Origin: Tetradesmus obliquus
Lineage: Eukaryota; Chlorophyta; Chlorophyceae; Sphaeropleales; Scenedesmaceae
Length of the DNA stretch: 64,000 nt
Reading direction: 5' to 3'
NCBI GenBank assembly: GCA_030272155.1
Contig: CP126191.1
Location: 4,672,501 to 4,736,500 of the forward strand
The first letter of the stretch is position 1, and each line of letters starts with the position of its first letter. Below are positions 1 through 12,622 of the stretch, in pieces. Under the pieces are notes generated by a model. That model made no database searches, was not told the DNA's origin, and saw only the letters and a list, made by a program, of their open reading frames with translations. The translations under genes were made by a program, and so were the position numbers.

Positions 1-2
1 AT

Positions 3-3000
3 GACATACACATCCTGGCTGAGGGCCGCCTGGTGGCATCAGGCAGCAGCCTCAGCCTCAAGGCAGCCTACGGAGTGGGATACACCCTCACAGCAGTGAT
101 GCAGAAGCAGCAGCAAGGGCAGCCGGGGCTGAAGCATGGTGCTGGTAGCAGTGCCAGCGTAGCTAGCGCGACCAGCACTGGTGCTTCGCCCGGCAGTGCA
201 GCTGCGCTGCAGCATCAGCGTGCACACAGCTACTCATCATCGTCACTGGCTGGCCTGCAGCAGCAGCAGCAGCTGTCAGCGGCAGCAGAGGGCCTGCTGC
301 AACTGGTGCAGGCGCACGTGCCGGCTGCTGCGCTGCTGAGTGCTGCTGGTGCTGAGGTGTCTGTGCGGCTGCCGAAGGATACTGCGGCCGCATTTCCGGC
401 TGCGCTGCGGGCGCTGGATGCTGCTGCTGGCGAGCTGGGGGTGGCTAGCTACGGGCTGTCTGTCACAACGCTTGAGGAGGTGAGCCTGCCATGTATTGTA
501 TCACAGCCAACAGCTGCTGCGTTGCTGCTAAGCATCACACTTGCTGGCTGCTGGCTGCTGGCTGCTGGCTGCTGGCTGTGACAGTATGCAACAGCAGGAT
601 GCATGGCAGCCGGCAGCGTGTCTGCTATCGCGCAACAGGAATAGTGCAGGCGCATGCAGCACCTGGAGCACTGTATGAGAGGGAGAGGGAAGTTACATGT
701 GGGTCCTGACATCAAGTATGATCCCACACAACCAGATATTGCCTTGTTGCTTGGCTGGCTGCATGTGTGCAGGTGTTCCTGGCTATTGCAGACCAGGCAG
801 TGCCGCTGCACACACCAGCACACACGAGCAGCAGCAGCAGCACCACTGACGCAGGCAGCGGCAGGCCGTCCCCTGTTGCTGGCAGATTTCAAAGCACCCC
901 TGGGGAAGGTGCTGCAGCTGCAGCCGCTGCCGCTGGCCCTGCTGATGCTGGCAACGGTCTCGTGCACGGTGCTGCGCTGTATTGGCAGCAGTTCAGGGCG
1001 CTGTTCGTCAAGAGGATGCTGAGTGCCAGGTGCGCACAACAGCTAGCCGCAGTGTTGTGCAGACCTGAGCCGGCTCAAAGCCACGTCAACAAGCCTCCGT
1101 TTATCCTGCCACAACTTGGTGTTGCTATTGTGCCTGCTGCTGCTGCTGCTGCAGGCGTGACCGCCTGGCAGTCATCACGCAGCTGCTGGTGCCGCTGCTG
1201 CTGGTGCTGCTGGCCATGGCCGTGTCCAGCCTGCAGACCACCACCCCTCAGCCGCCGCCGCTGCCCTTCACGCGCAAGCACTGCCTGATGGGCAGCCCTG
1301 CGCTGCTGGCTGCTGCGCCCTCTGTGCGGCAGCAGGTGGAGTTCAGGGGCTTCATGGACGGCTACCCGAGGTGGGTGTGCTGAGGTGTGGTGTGCTGCAG
1401 CCGCGCTGCTTTGTGATATCAGGAAAGCCAGCCATGCCATGCTCTTGCTGCCATAGCTCTGCCTTGTTTGGCCATGAACTCCGGCTGCTCATGATGCCGC
1501 TGGCAGGATTGTAGAACTGTACAAAACCCAGTGTGTGTTACCGCTGACACCGGAGTCGCCTTCATAACCGTTCCAGTGTTCGCGATTAATAACTGGCTGC
1601 ACTGCCACTGCGCTTCCTGCGGCTGCAGGTCTCAGATAGTGGACACGCAGTACACGCAGCTCTACCGCGGCAGCAGCGGCCCGCCGCTCAACCTCACCCT
1701 GGAGGGCCAGCTGCTGGCACAGTGGGACTCCGGCAGCCCCCATTATGATGCAGTCTACTTCCACAGCATGCCACCCCTGGATCAGCTGCTGAGCAGCCTG
1801 CAGGGCAGCCCGGTTATAACGCTGCTGGTGAACCAGTCTGCAGTAAGTGGGCTGCCTGCCGCGCTGAACCAAGCCACCACTGCGCTGCTGCGGGTGATGG
1901 TGGCAGCAGGCGGCGCGCGCAAAAGCGGGTTCGGCAACTCCAGCAGCAGTGCACACCCAAACAACTACAGCAGTCAGCAGGCGCATTTGGGTGCACCAGG
2001 GATAGCGTCAGCTATGCAAGGTCCACCAGACCCCGCAGCAGCAGGCGGTGGTGGGGGTCATCTGCCGTCCTGCCTGCCAGACATCCGAGTGGCCAGTGCG
2101 CCACTGCCGCTGCTGTCAGGGGAGGCCGCTGAGCGAGTGCGGCAGGATGCTGGGGCGCTGATGCTGGTGCTGTGCATGACCATGGCGGCCAGCGTGCTGT
2201 CTGCCTCGTTTGTGGTGTTCCTGGTCAGGTGAGGGCTGGGTGAGCTGGACTAGTTTCAGCTGCAGGAGTCTTGCGGCTCCATACATTAAAGTATGCGCTT
2301 GCGTGCAGTGCAGAGGGCAGATTCAGCAACTCATCATGCGCAAGCTGTGCAGTGCGGCACAACTTACAAACACAGCACCCCAGCAAATCACCAATGCACC
2401 TGTGTAACAGGATGTGGAAGCGCATGCAGGGCAAGGCCTACAATCAACTCACCAGACGCCTGCTTCACGCTCTGCCACGTGTGTGCCCCCTGCAGGGAGC
2501 AAGAGAACAACTCGAAGCACCTGCAGATGGTCTCTGGCGCGCCACCCACCGCCTTCTGGCTGTCCAACTTTGCATGGGACCTGCTGAACTTCAGCCTGCC
2601 AGCAGCAGGCATCCTGGGCCTGGTGGCCTGGTACAACCAGCCGCAGCTGGCAGGGCCCCGCCTGGCGGCGCTGGCGGTGCTGCTGGCGGCCTTCTCCGGC
2701 GCGGGGCTCACGCTCACATACCTGTGCCACTCTATGTTCAAGGTGAGCTGCTGGTGGTGCCCAGGCATATGCCTGGCTCCTGTAATGATGAGCTTGCTTT
2801 TGCTGTAGCCAGGCGTGCGATGGCATCGGCAGCATTACCTTGGACATGATGGCAGTCCATTTCAACAGTAAAATTGCACGCGTGTGTTGTGCAGAGACAG
2901 AGGCAGAAATGCGACAGTGCAATGTGCGCACTGCACACCTGCCTACATGCATGCTGTGCATGCACACATTGCATCAGTGCCAACAACTATAGACAGCGCT

Positions 3001-5905
3001 CCATCGACCCTCCTGTCAATTATAGTTGCCTCTACCTCATTCCACCCGCCTCTCTCAACCTCAAACCTCGCCCCAAATAGGACGAGATGAAGGCGCTGCA
3101 GCGGCTCAACACGGCCTACTTCCTCAGCGGCTACCTGGGATTCACCGCCACCTGGCTGCTGGGCTTGATTGCACGCATCCTGGGCAAGCAGGCGCTGGCG
3201 GCAGCCACGGCGCAGCTCAAGGGCCTGCTGCGCTGGCTGTCGCCGCACTACTGCTTCGCGCAGGGGCTGTACGACATCACCAGCACCTACCAAGGATCGG
3301 GTGAGCGGCATGGCTGCGGCAGCCATTCAGGGCGTTGTGGCAGTGCCCTTGTGTGCTGTGTGTGTAGCACGTGATGTGCAGGGTGGCCCACAGCAGCTGG
3401 CAACTGCAGCATACCAGGCACGAGGGTATGTACTTGCACGCATGCACGCGGCTCTGCGCTCTCATGCGTCACTTGTGCACTGTCCGCCTCCTGCTGCAGG
3501 CGGCCTGCCTGTGCCTGGCCTGCAGCCGCGTGGCCCCAGCAACCCCTTCGCGTTTGAGGTGCTGGGCGTGGCAGTGCTGCACCTGCTGGGCCAGACGCTG
3601 CTGTTTGGCTCTGCTGTGCTGCTGCTGGAGGTGGGGCTGCTGCAGCTGCTGCGGCCAGCCTGGCAGCGCATTGCGGGTGGCCAGCGGCGGCAGCAGCAGC
3701 AGCACGGCGGTCGGCACGCAGCAGCTGCTGCTGGCGGTGGTGGCAGTAGCGCAGAGGCTGCAGCAGGTGCAGCAGGTGCAGCGCGGGGCCATGAGCGTGA
3801 GCCGCTGCTGCAACAGGCAGAGGAGGGCCGGGCTGGTGGAGCAGCTTCGCAGCTGGACAAGCAGCAGCTGGGAGCTGTGGATGGTGCTGTGGACGATGAC
3901 GTGGCTGCTGAGCGGCAGGCAGTTGAGGCAGCAGAGGACGTGGATGAAGCACTGGTGAGCGATAAGGCAGTGTGCGTGTGTGAGTTGTGTGCATGTTTGT
4001 GATCTCGGCTGGCTGGAATTCTGTTGGCATTGATGGTGCTGTGGTCGAATGCTGCAGGCAAGCAGCTCGCTGCATGGCATGCGGTAGAAATAGCCACGTG
4101 TGGCACCAATGCAGGGCAGGACATACCAATATCTTGTTGATCCCATCAACTAGCACACTTGATGTCCTGCTGAGGTTTGAAGCGTTGCAAAATGCAATCA
4201 TGTGTCTGCCACCTGCAGGTGCTGCTGGATGGCATCACGAAGTCGTACCAGCAGGGCTACGGCCTGCCTCCAGTGGCTGCTATTTCAGGGCTGTGGCTGC
4301 GGGTGTGGCCTGGAGAGTGCTTCGGGCTGCTGGGAGTGAACGGAGCAGGTGCGCAGCGGTGCCTGGCCACATAACCTATGCTACTGTTGGCTGGGGCAGT
4401 GGTGGGTCACTCAATTGTATGCAACTGCAGCGCCTGTATGTTGCAGCATGTGGTGAAATGGTGACGTGCGTGTCTTGTGTGGCAACGGGGCACCAAACCT
4501 GGCAATTACGTCCTGCTGCTGCTGCTGCTGCTGCTGCTGCCGCCAATCCGCAGGCAAGACCACCACCTTCAAAGTGCTCACAGGGGAGGTCGCTCCAGAC
4601 AGCGGCGATGCAGCAATCGCTGGGCACTCCGTGCTCACTGCGCTTGCTGCAGCGCGGCGCCGGCTGGGCTACTGCCCCCAGTTTGAGGCGCTGCCTGCTG
4701 CACTGACTGGCCAAGAGGTGCTGCACATGTATGCAGCACTGCGGGGCGTGCAGGGCAGGGCTAGGATTGCTGCAATGGCGCAGCAGCTGCTACAGGAGCT
4801 AGGGCTGAGCCAGTATGCTGACACAGTGTGTGGCGCATACAGCGGTGGTAATAAGCGCAAGCTGAGTGTGGCTGTGGCGCTGGTGGGCGGGCCGCCGCTG
4901 GTGCTGCTGGACGAGCCTTCAACAGGCATGGACCCCTCAGCGCGTCGCTTTCTGTGGAGGGTGCTGCAGGTGCGTACTGTGTGGCGGGTGCAGCACAGAG
5001 CATCAGCACTGCTTACGCTTCGCAGGAGGGTGCACCCTGCTCGCCTGCTGCAGCTGTGTTGGGCAGAAGATTCAGTCTCACAGCAAATTCAGCAACATCA
5101 GTGACTTACCTCAGTATACATGCAGCAGACTGTGTGGAGTGCAGCAGCTCATGTGCATGCACACCTTTTCAGGACTCCAATGCCTGCCCTTCCTCGTTCA
5201 CCCTCCCTGCCGCCGCAGTCCCAAGTGCTGTGTGGTGGCCGCACCATCCTGCTGACCAGCCACAGCATGGAGGAGGTGGAGGCGCTGGCAGGCAGGCTGG
5301 CCATCATGGCAGGGGGGGCCGCACGCTGCATCGGCACGCCGCAGCACCTCAAGAGCAAGTTTGGGGACGGCTACACACTGGAGCTGCGGATCAGCGCTGG
5401 CGCTGCTGCTGCTGCTACTGCTGCTGGTGGCGGTGCTGCTGCTGCTGGTGGTGATGGTGGCAGGGTGGTAGACGAACATACCCAGAGTACTACCAGTGCT
5501 GCAGGTGCTGGGGCGATGGATGGAGATGGTGTGGGGCCACCTGTAGGTGCAGGTGGCCTGGCGGCAGCAGCAGCAGCAACTGAGGTGGCAGAGCACCATT
5601 TCATGGCGGTGATGCCTGGTGCTGCCGTGCTAGAAAAGGAGCCTGGCCGGCTGCTGCTACGCCTGCCATTGGGCAGCCCAGCCGCAACAAGCAGCAGCAG
5701 CAGCACTGAGAACACCAGCGGCGAGCTCAGCAGCAGTGGCGTGCAGGGAGCTGCGGTAGTGTCTTCCCTGGCGGATGTGTTTGAGGCTGTTGAGGCTTCC
5801 CGGGCTGCGCTTGGCATCACAGAGTACTCCCTCAGCCAGAGCAGCCTTGAGAGGGTGTTCCTGTCCCTGGCAAAGGCTGCATCATGTGCGGCAGACGGAG
5901 AGTGA
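3..5905 (+). CDS. ABCA-subfamily full-size ABC transporter, 3' part (5' end outside window)
   Basis: Membrane ATPase of the ABCA type, a family that usually moves lipids. Exons: 3-479, 773-1029, 1155-1370, 1629-2228, 2496-2742, 3081-3300, 3500-3954, 4219-4348, 4554-4969, 5219-5905; phases agree and give 1,234 residues. The window opens at the end of the first nucleotide-binding domain ([17 protein letters not shown], then YGVGYTLT). Next come a low-complexity regulatory stretch, a membrane segment after [15 protein letters not shown], a long extracytoplasmic loop, and a membrane block starting [15 protein letters not shown], which is typical of ABCA. The second nucleotide-binding domain is complete: Walker A GVNGAGKTTT (split by an intron), signature [10 protein letters not shown], Walker [15 protein letters not shown]-loop TSHSMEE. 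It ends with the ABCA-type tail [17 protein letters not shown]. Linkers are rich in Gly, Ala and Ser. A TGTAA element lies at 6176-6180, about 270 bases past the stop. Substrate unknown. Confidence 0.95.
543..577. repeat. 7-bp tandem repeat (GCTGGCT)x5
   Basis: Five perfect copies of GCTGGCT lie inside the first ABCA intron of the window, just before a TGTGACAG stretch. This is a non-coding minisatellite. Confidence 0.8.
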
Positions 5906-7545
5906 GCTATGCAACCACCTGGTGGCTTCATGTGTTTTGCGCATTTATATGTGGTTGCCATTCTGCTAGTCAGCAAAGTCCACCGCTTGTGGACCTGCTG
6001 CATGAGCAACTAATATAGCACATATGGTGGGGCCTTACCAATATGCTGTGTTTGAGCTGAATGGTTTGCTGCAGGCATGCTTGCGCAGAGCGCACTGTTA
6101 CAGTTTGTTTCCTGTTGCTTGACACTTTGGGTTGACAGACTCTTGGGTTGACAGACTTTCGGAAAATATTCTCCATGTAACATTTGTCATGTTCAAAGAC
6201 ATTGCTCTGAAAAGCCTACAACTTTGCCTCTGCCGGACTAAGGGCGGTGCTTCATCAGCAGTGGTAACATCTGGACCAGCTTGTCAGCTGCATGGCCTGC
6301 CAAATGATTGCATGTCGTCATACATCTCAACGGCGCCGTAACCTGCCGGCATGAAGCTGCACCTCAGTGCTAAGATAGTCACAGAACACGTAGTGTTGTG
6401 TTACATCTGCAACTGTGCAAGCAACGTTGCACAATTGCTCCTGAAACGGCTGTAATACTGCCAGCATATTTCACACTGTCCAACGGCATCTGCCTGCACA
6501 CAAACCAAAACCAAATGGCAACACACCGTTGACAGAGCAGGCTAGGCGTACCCAGCGCACGCAAAATTCTACCTAGCATAACAAACGCTGCCAGGCTAAT
6601 TGCTGCAGCAGCAACCGATGCACTTGACAGCCTGTCACTGAGTGCATGACACAGTCACACTTCAGCACTGCTGCAGCTGGCAACTGCCTGCAGCGAACAC
6701 GGTGGACGGTCAACGCAGCGAATATGGTACAAGAGCATGCCAAGCCAGTTCAACTGTATGTCCCACTTGCTCAGCGGGCAGAGCAAGGCTTGGCAGCTCA
6801 GCAAATCACATTTGCAGGCACAGCAGGTGCTGCTGCAGATGTGGATAAGGCAGTTATTTGGGCTGCCATTTCTGCATCAAGCAGCCAGCACAGCTCTACC
6901 AGATTTTGGTCAACTTGCGCTGCTACACCCCACAAGTACAACACACCATGTACAAAACCTAGAGCTGCCGTCGTTCAGGATGTCATCTCGCTGGCGTCCC
7001 AGGCGCCACAGTACCATCACAGCGCCCTGTTGCGTGCTGCAATAAGAAGCACACACCAATCCACTACCAGTGCAGTAGATACTGCTGCTGCTGTGGCAAC
7101 TGCAGCCAACACATAGCGTCGAAACACCATCACAGCAAGCATGCTTGACAAACCTATTAACGCTGTCAACAGCATGACCTGCAAGGCAAGGCATTAAAAT
7201 TGACAACACAAGCTAAGCTCCTGCAGAATGCTGTCTGCTTGCAGGACCAACACAGCACCAATACGGAGGTCTTGCAAACACTGGCAAGGTGCCACAAAAG
7301 GTGGCCAACCAAGCGCAGCATCTTTTCAAGCCAGCTGAAGGCTGTTTTACATCCAAAGCCCCTCGTTCCTGTTGCCTGTGGGATTCGCTGCCAAACACAC
7401 ACACACACACAAGCGCTCTGCCACACAACAGCCACTCAGCACACAATGCTGACCAGTCCCACATGCAGCACACAACACCAGTTGTACAAGCTGCCAACAA
7501 AAGCAAGTATGGCAGGCTGATGCCTCCCACCAGCAATGTGTCATC
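5906..7545. other. Gene-free interval between convergent 3' ends
   Basis: This stretch holds the 3' flank of the ABCA gene and the 3' flank of the small minus-strand gene. It has a 16-bp tandem duplication (TTGGGTTGACAGACTC type) near 6127-6158, a TGTAA at 6176-6180, a (CA)n run near 7395 and, on the minus strand, TGTAA at 7347-7351, about 195 bases past the stop of the neighbouring gene. A 156-codon open frame from 6646 has no recognisable domain and I do not call it a gene. Confidence 0.6.
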
Positions 7546-7845
7546 TCACCACTCCTCATAGCTGAGTGTGATGGGTGGCAGCTCCTTCTTGGCCACCACT
7601 GGGTGTGATGACTTGCTGGCAGCCTGCTCCTTCACACACTGCTGCGCCTTTGGGCCCTTGCCGTCCATGGCAACCTTGGCAGCAGCCAGCCCACCAGCGG
7701 CAGCTGCGATTGCAGGGGCGTTGGCGACGATGGCAGCAGTCAAGCACATCGGGCAGAAGTGGGCCTTGACATCCCTGGTGCCGCTGCTGCTGTGGGTGGT
7801 GGACCTGGTCAGTCCAGCCTGCTTGCGCGCCAAAACCGCAGCCAT
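7546..7845 (-). CDS. Small hypothetical protein (99 aa) with one hydrophobic segment
   Basis: I do not recognise this protein. The ATG is in a good context (AACATGG) and gives 99 residues. The N-terminus is basic and rich in Ser and Thr, like an organelle targeting peptide. Then comes HFCPMCLTAA with two Cys three residues apart, a hydrophobic Ala-rich segment (about residues 35-57), and a Lys/Gln-rich tail ending LSYEEW. The reading frame stays open upstream to 8052, but without an ATG better than this one. A strong TATA box lies at 8245-8253. Good splice sites suggest a 5'-UTR intron (donor at 8111, acceptor at 7872), which would remove an upstream ATG. The TATA box and the compact frame favour a real gene; the function and organelle targeting are guesses. 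Confidence 0.5.
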   Translation of the reverse strand: MAAVLARKQAGLTRSTTHSSSGTRDVKAHFCPMCLTAAIVANAPAIAAAAGGLAAAKVAMDGKGPKAQQCVKEQAASKSSHPVVAKKELPPITLSYEEW

Positions 7846-8244
7846 GTTTGATGTACGTCTGTTGGTCGAGCCTGCGAGCAGTTCGGCGTGGCTGGTATGA
7901 AATGACGGTGATTGCGTGGAAGGTGTCGACAAAGCTTCAGCCGTATCTGTGTCAAGAGGAACGCTGGCTAGCAAGTACACCGGAAAACGCCTGATCAAGC
8001 ATAGTTTGGCAACGCAACGCCGTCCTTTCAGCAGTGCAACACAACACAACAACCCTGACTGGCTTGTGGTTGTTGCCCTTCTGTCCGGTCAGCGTAAACC
8101 AATTTTCTCACCTCTACAAAAGTTGGGTGCTTGGTCTCCAGCGCTGACACCTTGCCACACGGACTGTGGGACTGCTAGACAAAAGAGCTGTTGCTGGGGT
8201 GGCGCGCACTCTACTGGATGCTGCAAAGGCTACCGCAACATGAG

Positions 8245-8253
8245 CTTATATAG
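8245..8253 (-). promoter_or_regulatory. TATA box for the small minus-strand gene
   Basis: Read on the minus strand the bases are CTATATAAG, a canonical TATA element. It would set transcription start near 8215-8222, about 375 bases upstream of the chosen ATG. Confidence 0.5.
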
Positions 8254-8640
8254 ACCACCTGTTTGACCTTCCGATGGGACTGCATTCCTCGTGGGGGTCA
8301 TTGGGATACCGCCTTCCTGGCAGAAGTGCCGTGTATGACTTCACGTCCGTGGTACCGTAGAAGCTGCCACACGGTGCACCTGACCCTACAAACTGCTCAA
8401 ATCATCAAACCTTGTCAAACCTTATAACTTCAAGTACATCAATGATTGGTTGAAGGCCTGCAGTCTTGATTCGCCTCCGTTCACAGATGCTCTGCTGAGG
8501 CTGTACGAAATCACCTGCCCAGGAAATGGGTACAGTGTACCAGGCGCGTCGCTCTTCACCGACCACCAGTACACCGGACATTCAAACAATAATAGCCAGT
8601 AACACGGCGAAAGTGATAGATGCTGGCTTTTCACCAGTGA
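8254..8640. other. Intergenic interval, nothing supported
   Basis: This is the upstream flank of the small gene and the downstream flank of the UPF0415 gene. I see no coding pattern or repeat. It is less CAG-rich than its surroundings. Confidence 0.5.
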
Positions 8641-11600
8641 TCACATGCCGGTGAGCCACACTGGCCGATGCAGCACTGCCTCCAGCTTCACACCATACTG
8701 CTCACAGCAACGCACTGCGTTGCCATTTGCTGTAAGTGTGGTGGCCTGCAGGGCATCACCCAGCCCAAACACCGCTCGCTGCTGCTTCCCCAGCTTGTCG
8801 ATACGCGCTATACGCTGAGGCTCAGTGTACAGTAGCAGTTGCTGCTGCTGCTGCTGCTGGCCTTGCATGTCACTGCTGCTTCCATTGCCAGCACCCGAAG
8901 CTGCCTCTACTCCAGCAGCTGCAACCACGGCAAGACCTGCTGTGCTGCTGCTGCTGCCCGTCCCGTTGGCGCTGCTGCAGTAAGCACACTCAAACTGCCC
9001 AGCACCCGCCTGCGGATCGCCCTCAGGTGGGGTGCAGTGGTACACCGCTACTCGCTGCAGCAGCTCCTGCCAGCGCTGCTGCTCGATTGGACCGCTGAAC
9101 ATGTCCATCAGCGCTTGGAACTGCTGCACTGCAAGGCAGCTGGTGACTAGCTGCTGGCTGTTGTCCAGGCACGCGTGCAGCTGCGGCAGCAGCGGCTGCT
9201 GTATCTGTGCTGCCAGGCAGTCCTGCGCACAGAAAGCAGAGCAGTAGACACAGCCGGACATCAGTCTGAGCATTTGGCAGCATGGCAAAAGCTTGCACAA
9301 AGCCGTGGAGGTGTTCAACTGGACATAGTGCGTCTGCAATAACTGCGTGCGGTGCAGTACATGACAACCTCATCCGCTTCCATGCTGGGCGAACAGCAGC
9401 GCATGCGATAGCACTCCACCTTTCATTACTGCTTCTCATCTGCCCCGCGAAGGTGCAGCAGCGTGCTGGGTGCGCAGAAGCATATGCACGGCACGAGAAC
9501 ACCAAGACATGCTCAAGGTGTATCCCTCTAATGCATGCTCACCCGCCAGTGCACCGTCCTGGCTGCCCAAGCCTGCAGCTGCGGGCTGTGTGGGTCGCCC
9601 CATGACACCTCAGACACCAGCGCGCACAGGCTGGTGACATCCAGGTTGGTGATGCTGGGCGGCTGAGGCACAGGCAGCGCAGCAACAGAGCCTGCTCCAG
9701 CAGCAACAGCACCAGCAGCAACAGCCACGGTCATAAGACATCAAATGAATCATAGGCATGGCACATGCTTGACTTACAATGGGGTCATCTTGCCAAACTC
9801 AGCAAAATTTGCCATCGGCCTGCACGCAGCATATGCAGCAATTTGCTGAGAGCATCAATGTTCATTGCAACCCACCTTGCTTAAAAGACAAGGCAGGAAG
9901 CTCTGACCTGCAAAGCTCCGCTCGCACCAGCCAACTTGCGCAAGGTCCCAGGGCAGAGCGTGGAGCGGCGGCATAAGCAGTGCTGGTGATGCAGAGGTGC
10001 AATGCATGAAGACACTTGATGGGGACAAAAAATCCTTACCTGGCCCGTCTGCCACAGCCACGCCCATGGCCCGCAGTGCAGCAGCCACCTCGGCGCTGAC
10101 CCCTGATGGGAAGAACACCACCACGGCAGGGCAGCGCCAGCGCCTGCTGTTGACCGGCGCTGCCGCCACTGCCTGCAGCGCCGCCACCTGCTGCGCCAGG
10201 CCCTTGGTGTGGCTGCTGCCCTGCCAGTGCACGCTGTCCAGCCCAAACAGCTCCTGCGGTGACACACAGCAGCACACCAGTCCGATGATAAGACATGGTT
10301 TGGACAGAGGTGTGAGCATATGGTGAACTTGCATCTCTCACCACAAGTACATGCGTTGCGAGGGGAACAGTTCAATGGTGGGGTGCACGGCAGCGGCCAT
10401 CTAGTTGGCACATATGGATGAACCAGCTTAGAAATACCTGGGCAACACCCAGCCCACAGGCGCAGCCATTTGCAGCCTGCACACCATCAGCATGCTGCAA
10501 GGCATCACATGGCAGTACTGCTGCTTGTGCCCTTGCTTGTACTCTGCTGATGCTGCCAGCCCTGTGCTCCCCACCTGGTTCTTCACCTCTATCCATGTCA
10601 GCCCCTCATGAGCCACCACGTCAACCTCAACCAGCAGCGACTCACTGCCAGCAGCAGCAGCAGCAGCAGCATTGACATTGCTGCCGTTCTGCGGGCTTGC
10701 TGGTCCCTGCTGCAGCTCGTCGTTGCTGCGCCTGTAAGTGCGCTTGCTGGCCGGCAACTGCTGCTGCTGCTGTCCGCCAGTGCCGTGACTGCTGGTACCG
10801 GTCCCTTTCAGAGCAAACACGCCGCTGCTGCCTGCAGAGGCGGGGCTGCTGCCATATGCTGAGCTGTCAGAGCTGTAGCCGCTGTCACCGGCAGCGTCTG
10901 CCTCGCCATCTGCAGCCACAGGGCTGCTGCTGCTGCCGCCTGCGCGGGGCTTCTGCGTCACGTTGCAGCTGGGCGCCCACACCTGACAGAGGCACAGCAG
11001 CACATGCAGAGGTCAAGCCCTAGGGTGATCAGGCGATGCACGGGGAGAGTTGTAACCACAGTAAGCACCCCAGCCGCATTGCTGACAAACATGCAGATCC
11101 ACCCCAGCTTGTGCAGTACGTGCTATGCAGTGCAGCTGCGTGTGTGCTCTTTTGCTCACCTTGGGTGGCTCTGAGCTGAACTTCTTGCAGACTGCCACCA
11201 CGCCTGGCGCCTCATGCAGCGCCATGAGCTCCCCGTGGAAGCCGCGCAGGTTGTTGATGATACCCTGGCAGCATAGTGTGCACATAGATTGTTATAAGTG
11301 TGCCACGTTGGATGCTGCAGTAGTTTCGTATGTCCAGCAGCATCAGGACAATTCTGGCACATCAACACCGCCACCCGTACAGCAAGAGCCTACACCACCT
11401 GCCCGCAGCCACTGCTGGCTCACTGATAGCCTGCTACACTTAATCAGCAAAGAGCAGTTGCACGTCGTACGCAACAAGTGCACAGCATACCTGCAGCCTG
11501 CTCTCCGTCAGCCCTCCAAATTGCTCTAGGTCTGCCTGCTGCTCGCTGCTGCCTTGCTGCTCTTGCACCTCCTGCTGCTGCCGAGTCACAAACAGCAGGT

Positions 11601-11923
11601 CCCGCTTGATGCGGTTGGAGAGTTTCTGGAGGTTTGAGATGTGAGGGTTGGCTGCCTTGAAAGCTTGTACAGTCTGCAGGACCAGAAGTGACGACGATGT
11701 TGAGCAGCAGCGCAAGTACAGCAACAGCAGCATCAGTGCTGCAAGTACTGCCGAGCCATGTATCGGGCTGCATGGACTTCAAAATCCGTAGTTATACACA
11801 TATCACCTCCATGCTGCTCGCCAGCAGCTGCTCCAGTTCTGCTAGGCTGGGTGGGGCTCGACCCATGTCTTTCAGAGGCCCTTGGATGTGCAGCTGGGGC
11901 AGGGCCATTTTCGCGGTCTGCAT
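8641..11923 (-). CDS. UPF0415 / DUF1308 family protein (C7orf25-like)
   Basis: This is the algal member of the conserved, uncharacterised eukaryotic family UPF0415 (DUF1308). Exons in order: 11923-11807, 11673-11491, 11264-11160, 10982-10575, 10253-10040, 9691-9543, 9222-8641; all phases agree and give 585 residues, against about 420 in animals. Family signatures: an N-terminal helical region with KLSNRIKRDLLFV; VEVDVVAHEGLTWIEVKNQ (residues 253-271); VVVFFPSGVSAEVAAALRAMG; ITNLDVTSLCALVSEVSWG; and a C-terminal FGLGDALQATTLTANG block followed by LHRPVWLTG. Extra length comes from a Ser/Ala/Gln-rich insert in exon 4 (about residues 150-248) and a Gln run near the C-terminus. The D-x10-E-V-K arrangement (D256, E267, K269) resembles a PD-(D/E)xK nuclease site. 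The start is the first ATG of the open exon; 11908 is an alternative. No function is established for the family. Confidence 0.88.
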
Positions 11924-12622
11924 AGGCTCTCTGCTTGCGAAAGCCTTCCAATCGTGTCGAAAAGAGGAGTAACTTCTTGCAGTACGCAAGCAAGGCGTGC
12001 TTACATGCTGATACCGCTGCAGACTCGACTGCATTGAGTTGCACCAGAACTCCACGGATCTCACAGCACCACGCACAGATCGTTGCCAGCAGCCATTCAT
12101 TGTCAATTGTCGCCTACGAACGCTGCTTGCGATCACGCAAAGTGCATAAGGACTCTTGGGTTTGTTTTCAACTGTCGAGGTTCAGGGTCCAACATCAGCA
12201 AGACATGCAGGCATCACACATTGCAGTAGCACAATGCAGCATATTGCGTCACGCACATGTCTAGAAGTGGTCCCCACAAAGGCCACCATGGCTGTTGAAC
12301 CGCAGTTGTGCACGCTGCTCCTGCTCCTGCAACATTGTACCCACATGACCACGAGTATAAAGAACTGCACCGATGTCCACGACACACGGGAGTCATTAAA
12401 GGTATCAACAGCCTCCATAGCCACACGGCAAGGTGCAAGCCTACACTGCAAACCATGCTTGCAGGCGCCCACACCAGGTGACGTGCTGCCCACCTGTCCA
12501 ACACTGCCCAACCCAAACACCGGCAAACCTGTACAACAGCACCACTGCTGCTTCTTACATCATCACGAGCCTACTGGACGTGCAACTTACACAGTTGCTG
12601 TCGCAGCAGCACCTCCGCCGCC
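11924..12622. other. Intergenic interval between two minus-strand genes
   Basis: It holds the UPF0415 promoter side and the SNU23 3' flank. Two minus-strand TGTAA pentamers (12587-12591 and 12555-12559) lie 30-70 bases past the SNU23 stop and are candidate poly(A) signals. No gene seen. Confidence 0.5.

Noticed and set aside
3287..4201. Long minus-strand ORF opposite the ABCA gene
   Set aside because: It is a shadow of CAG-rich coding sequence on the plus strand: Gln, Ala and His runs with no domain.
6646..7116. 156-codon plus-strand ORF
   Set aside because: Composition is Ala/Ser/Thr/Gln with no domain. It lies between two convergent 3' ends, where UTR sequence is expected.
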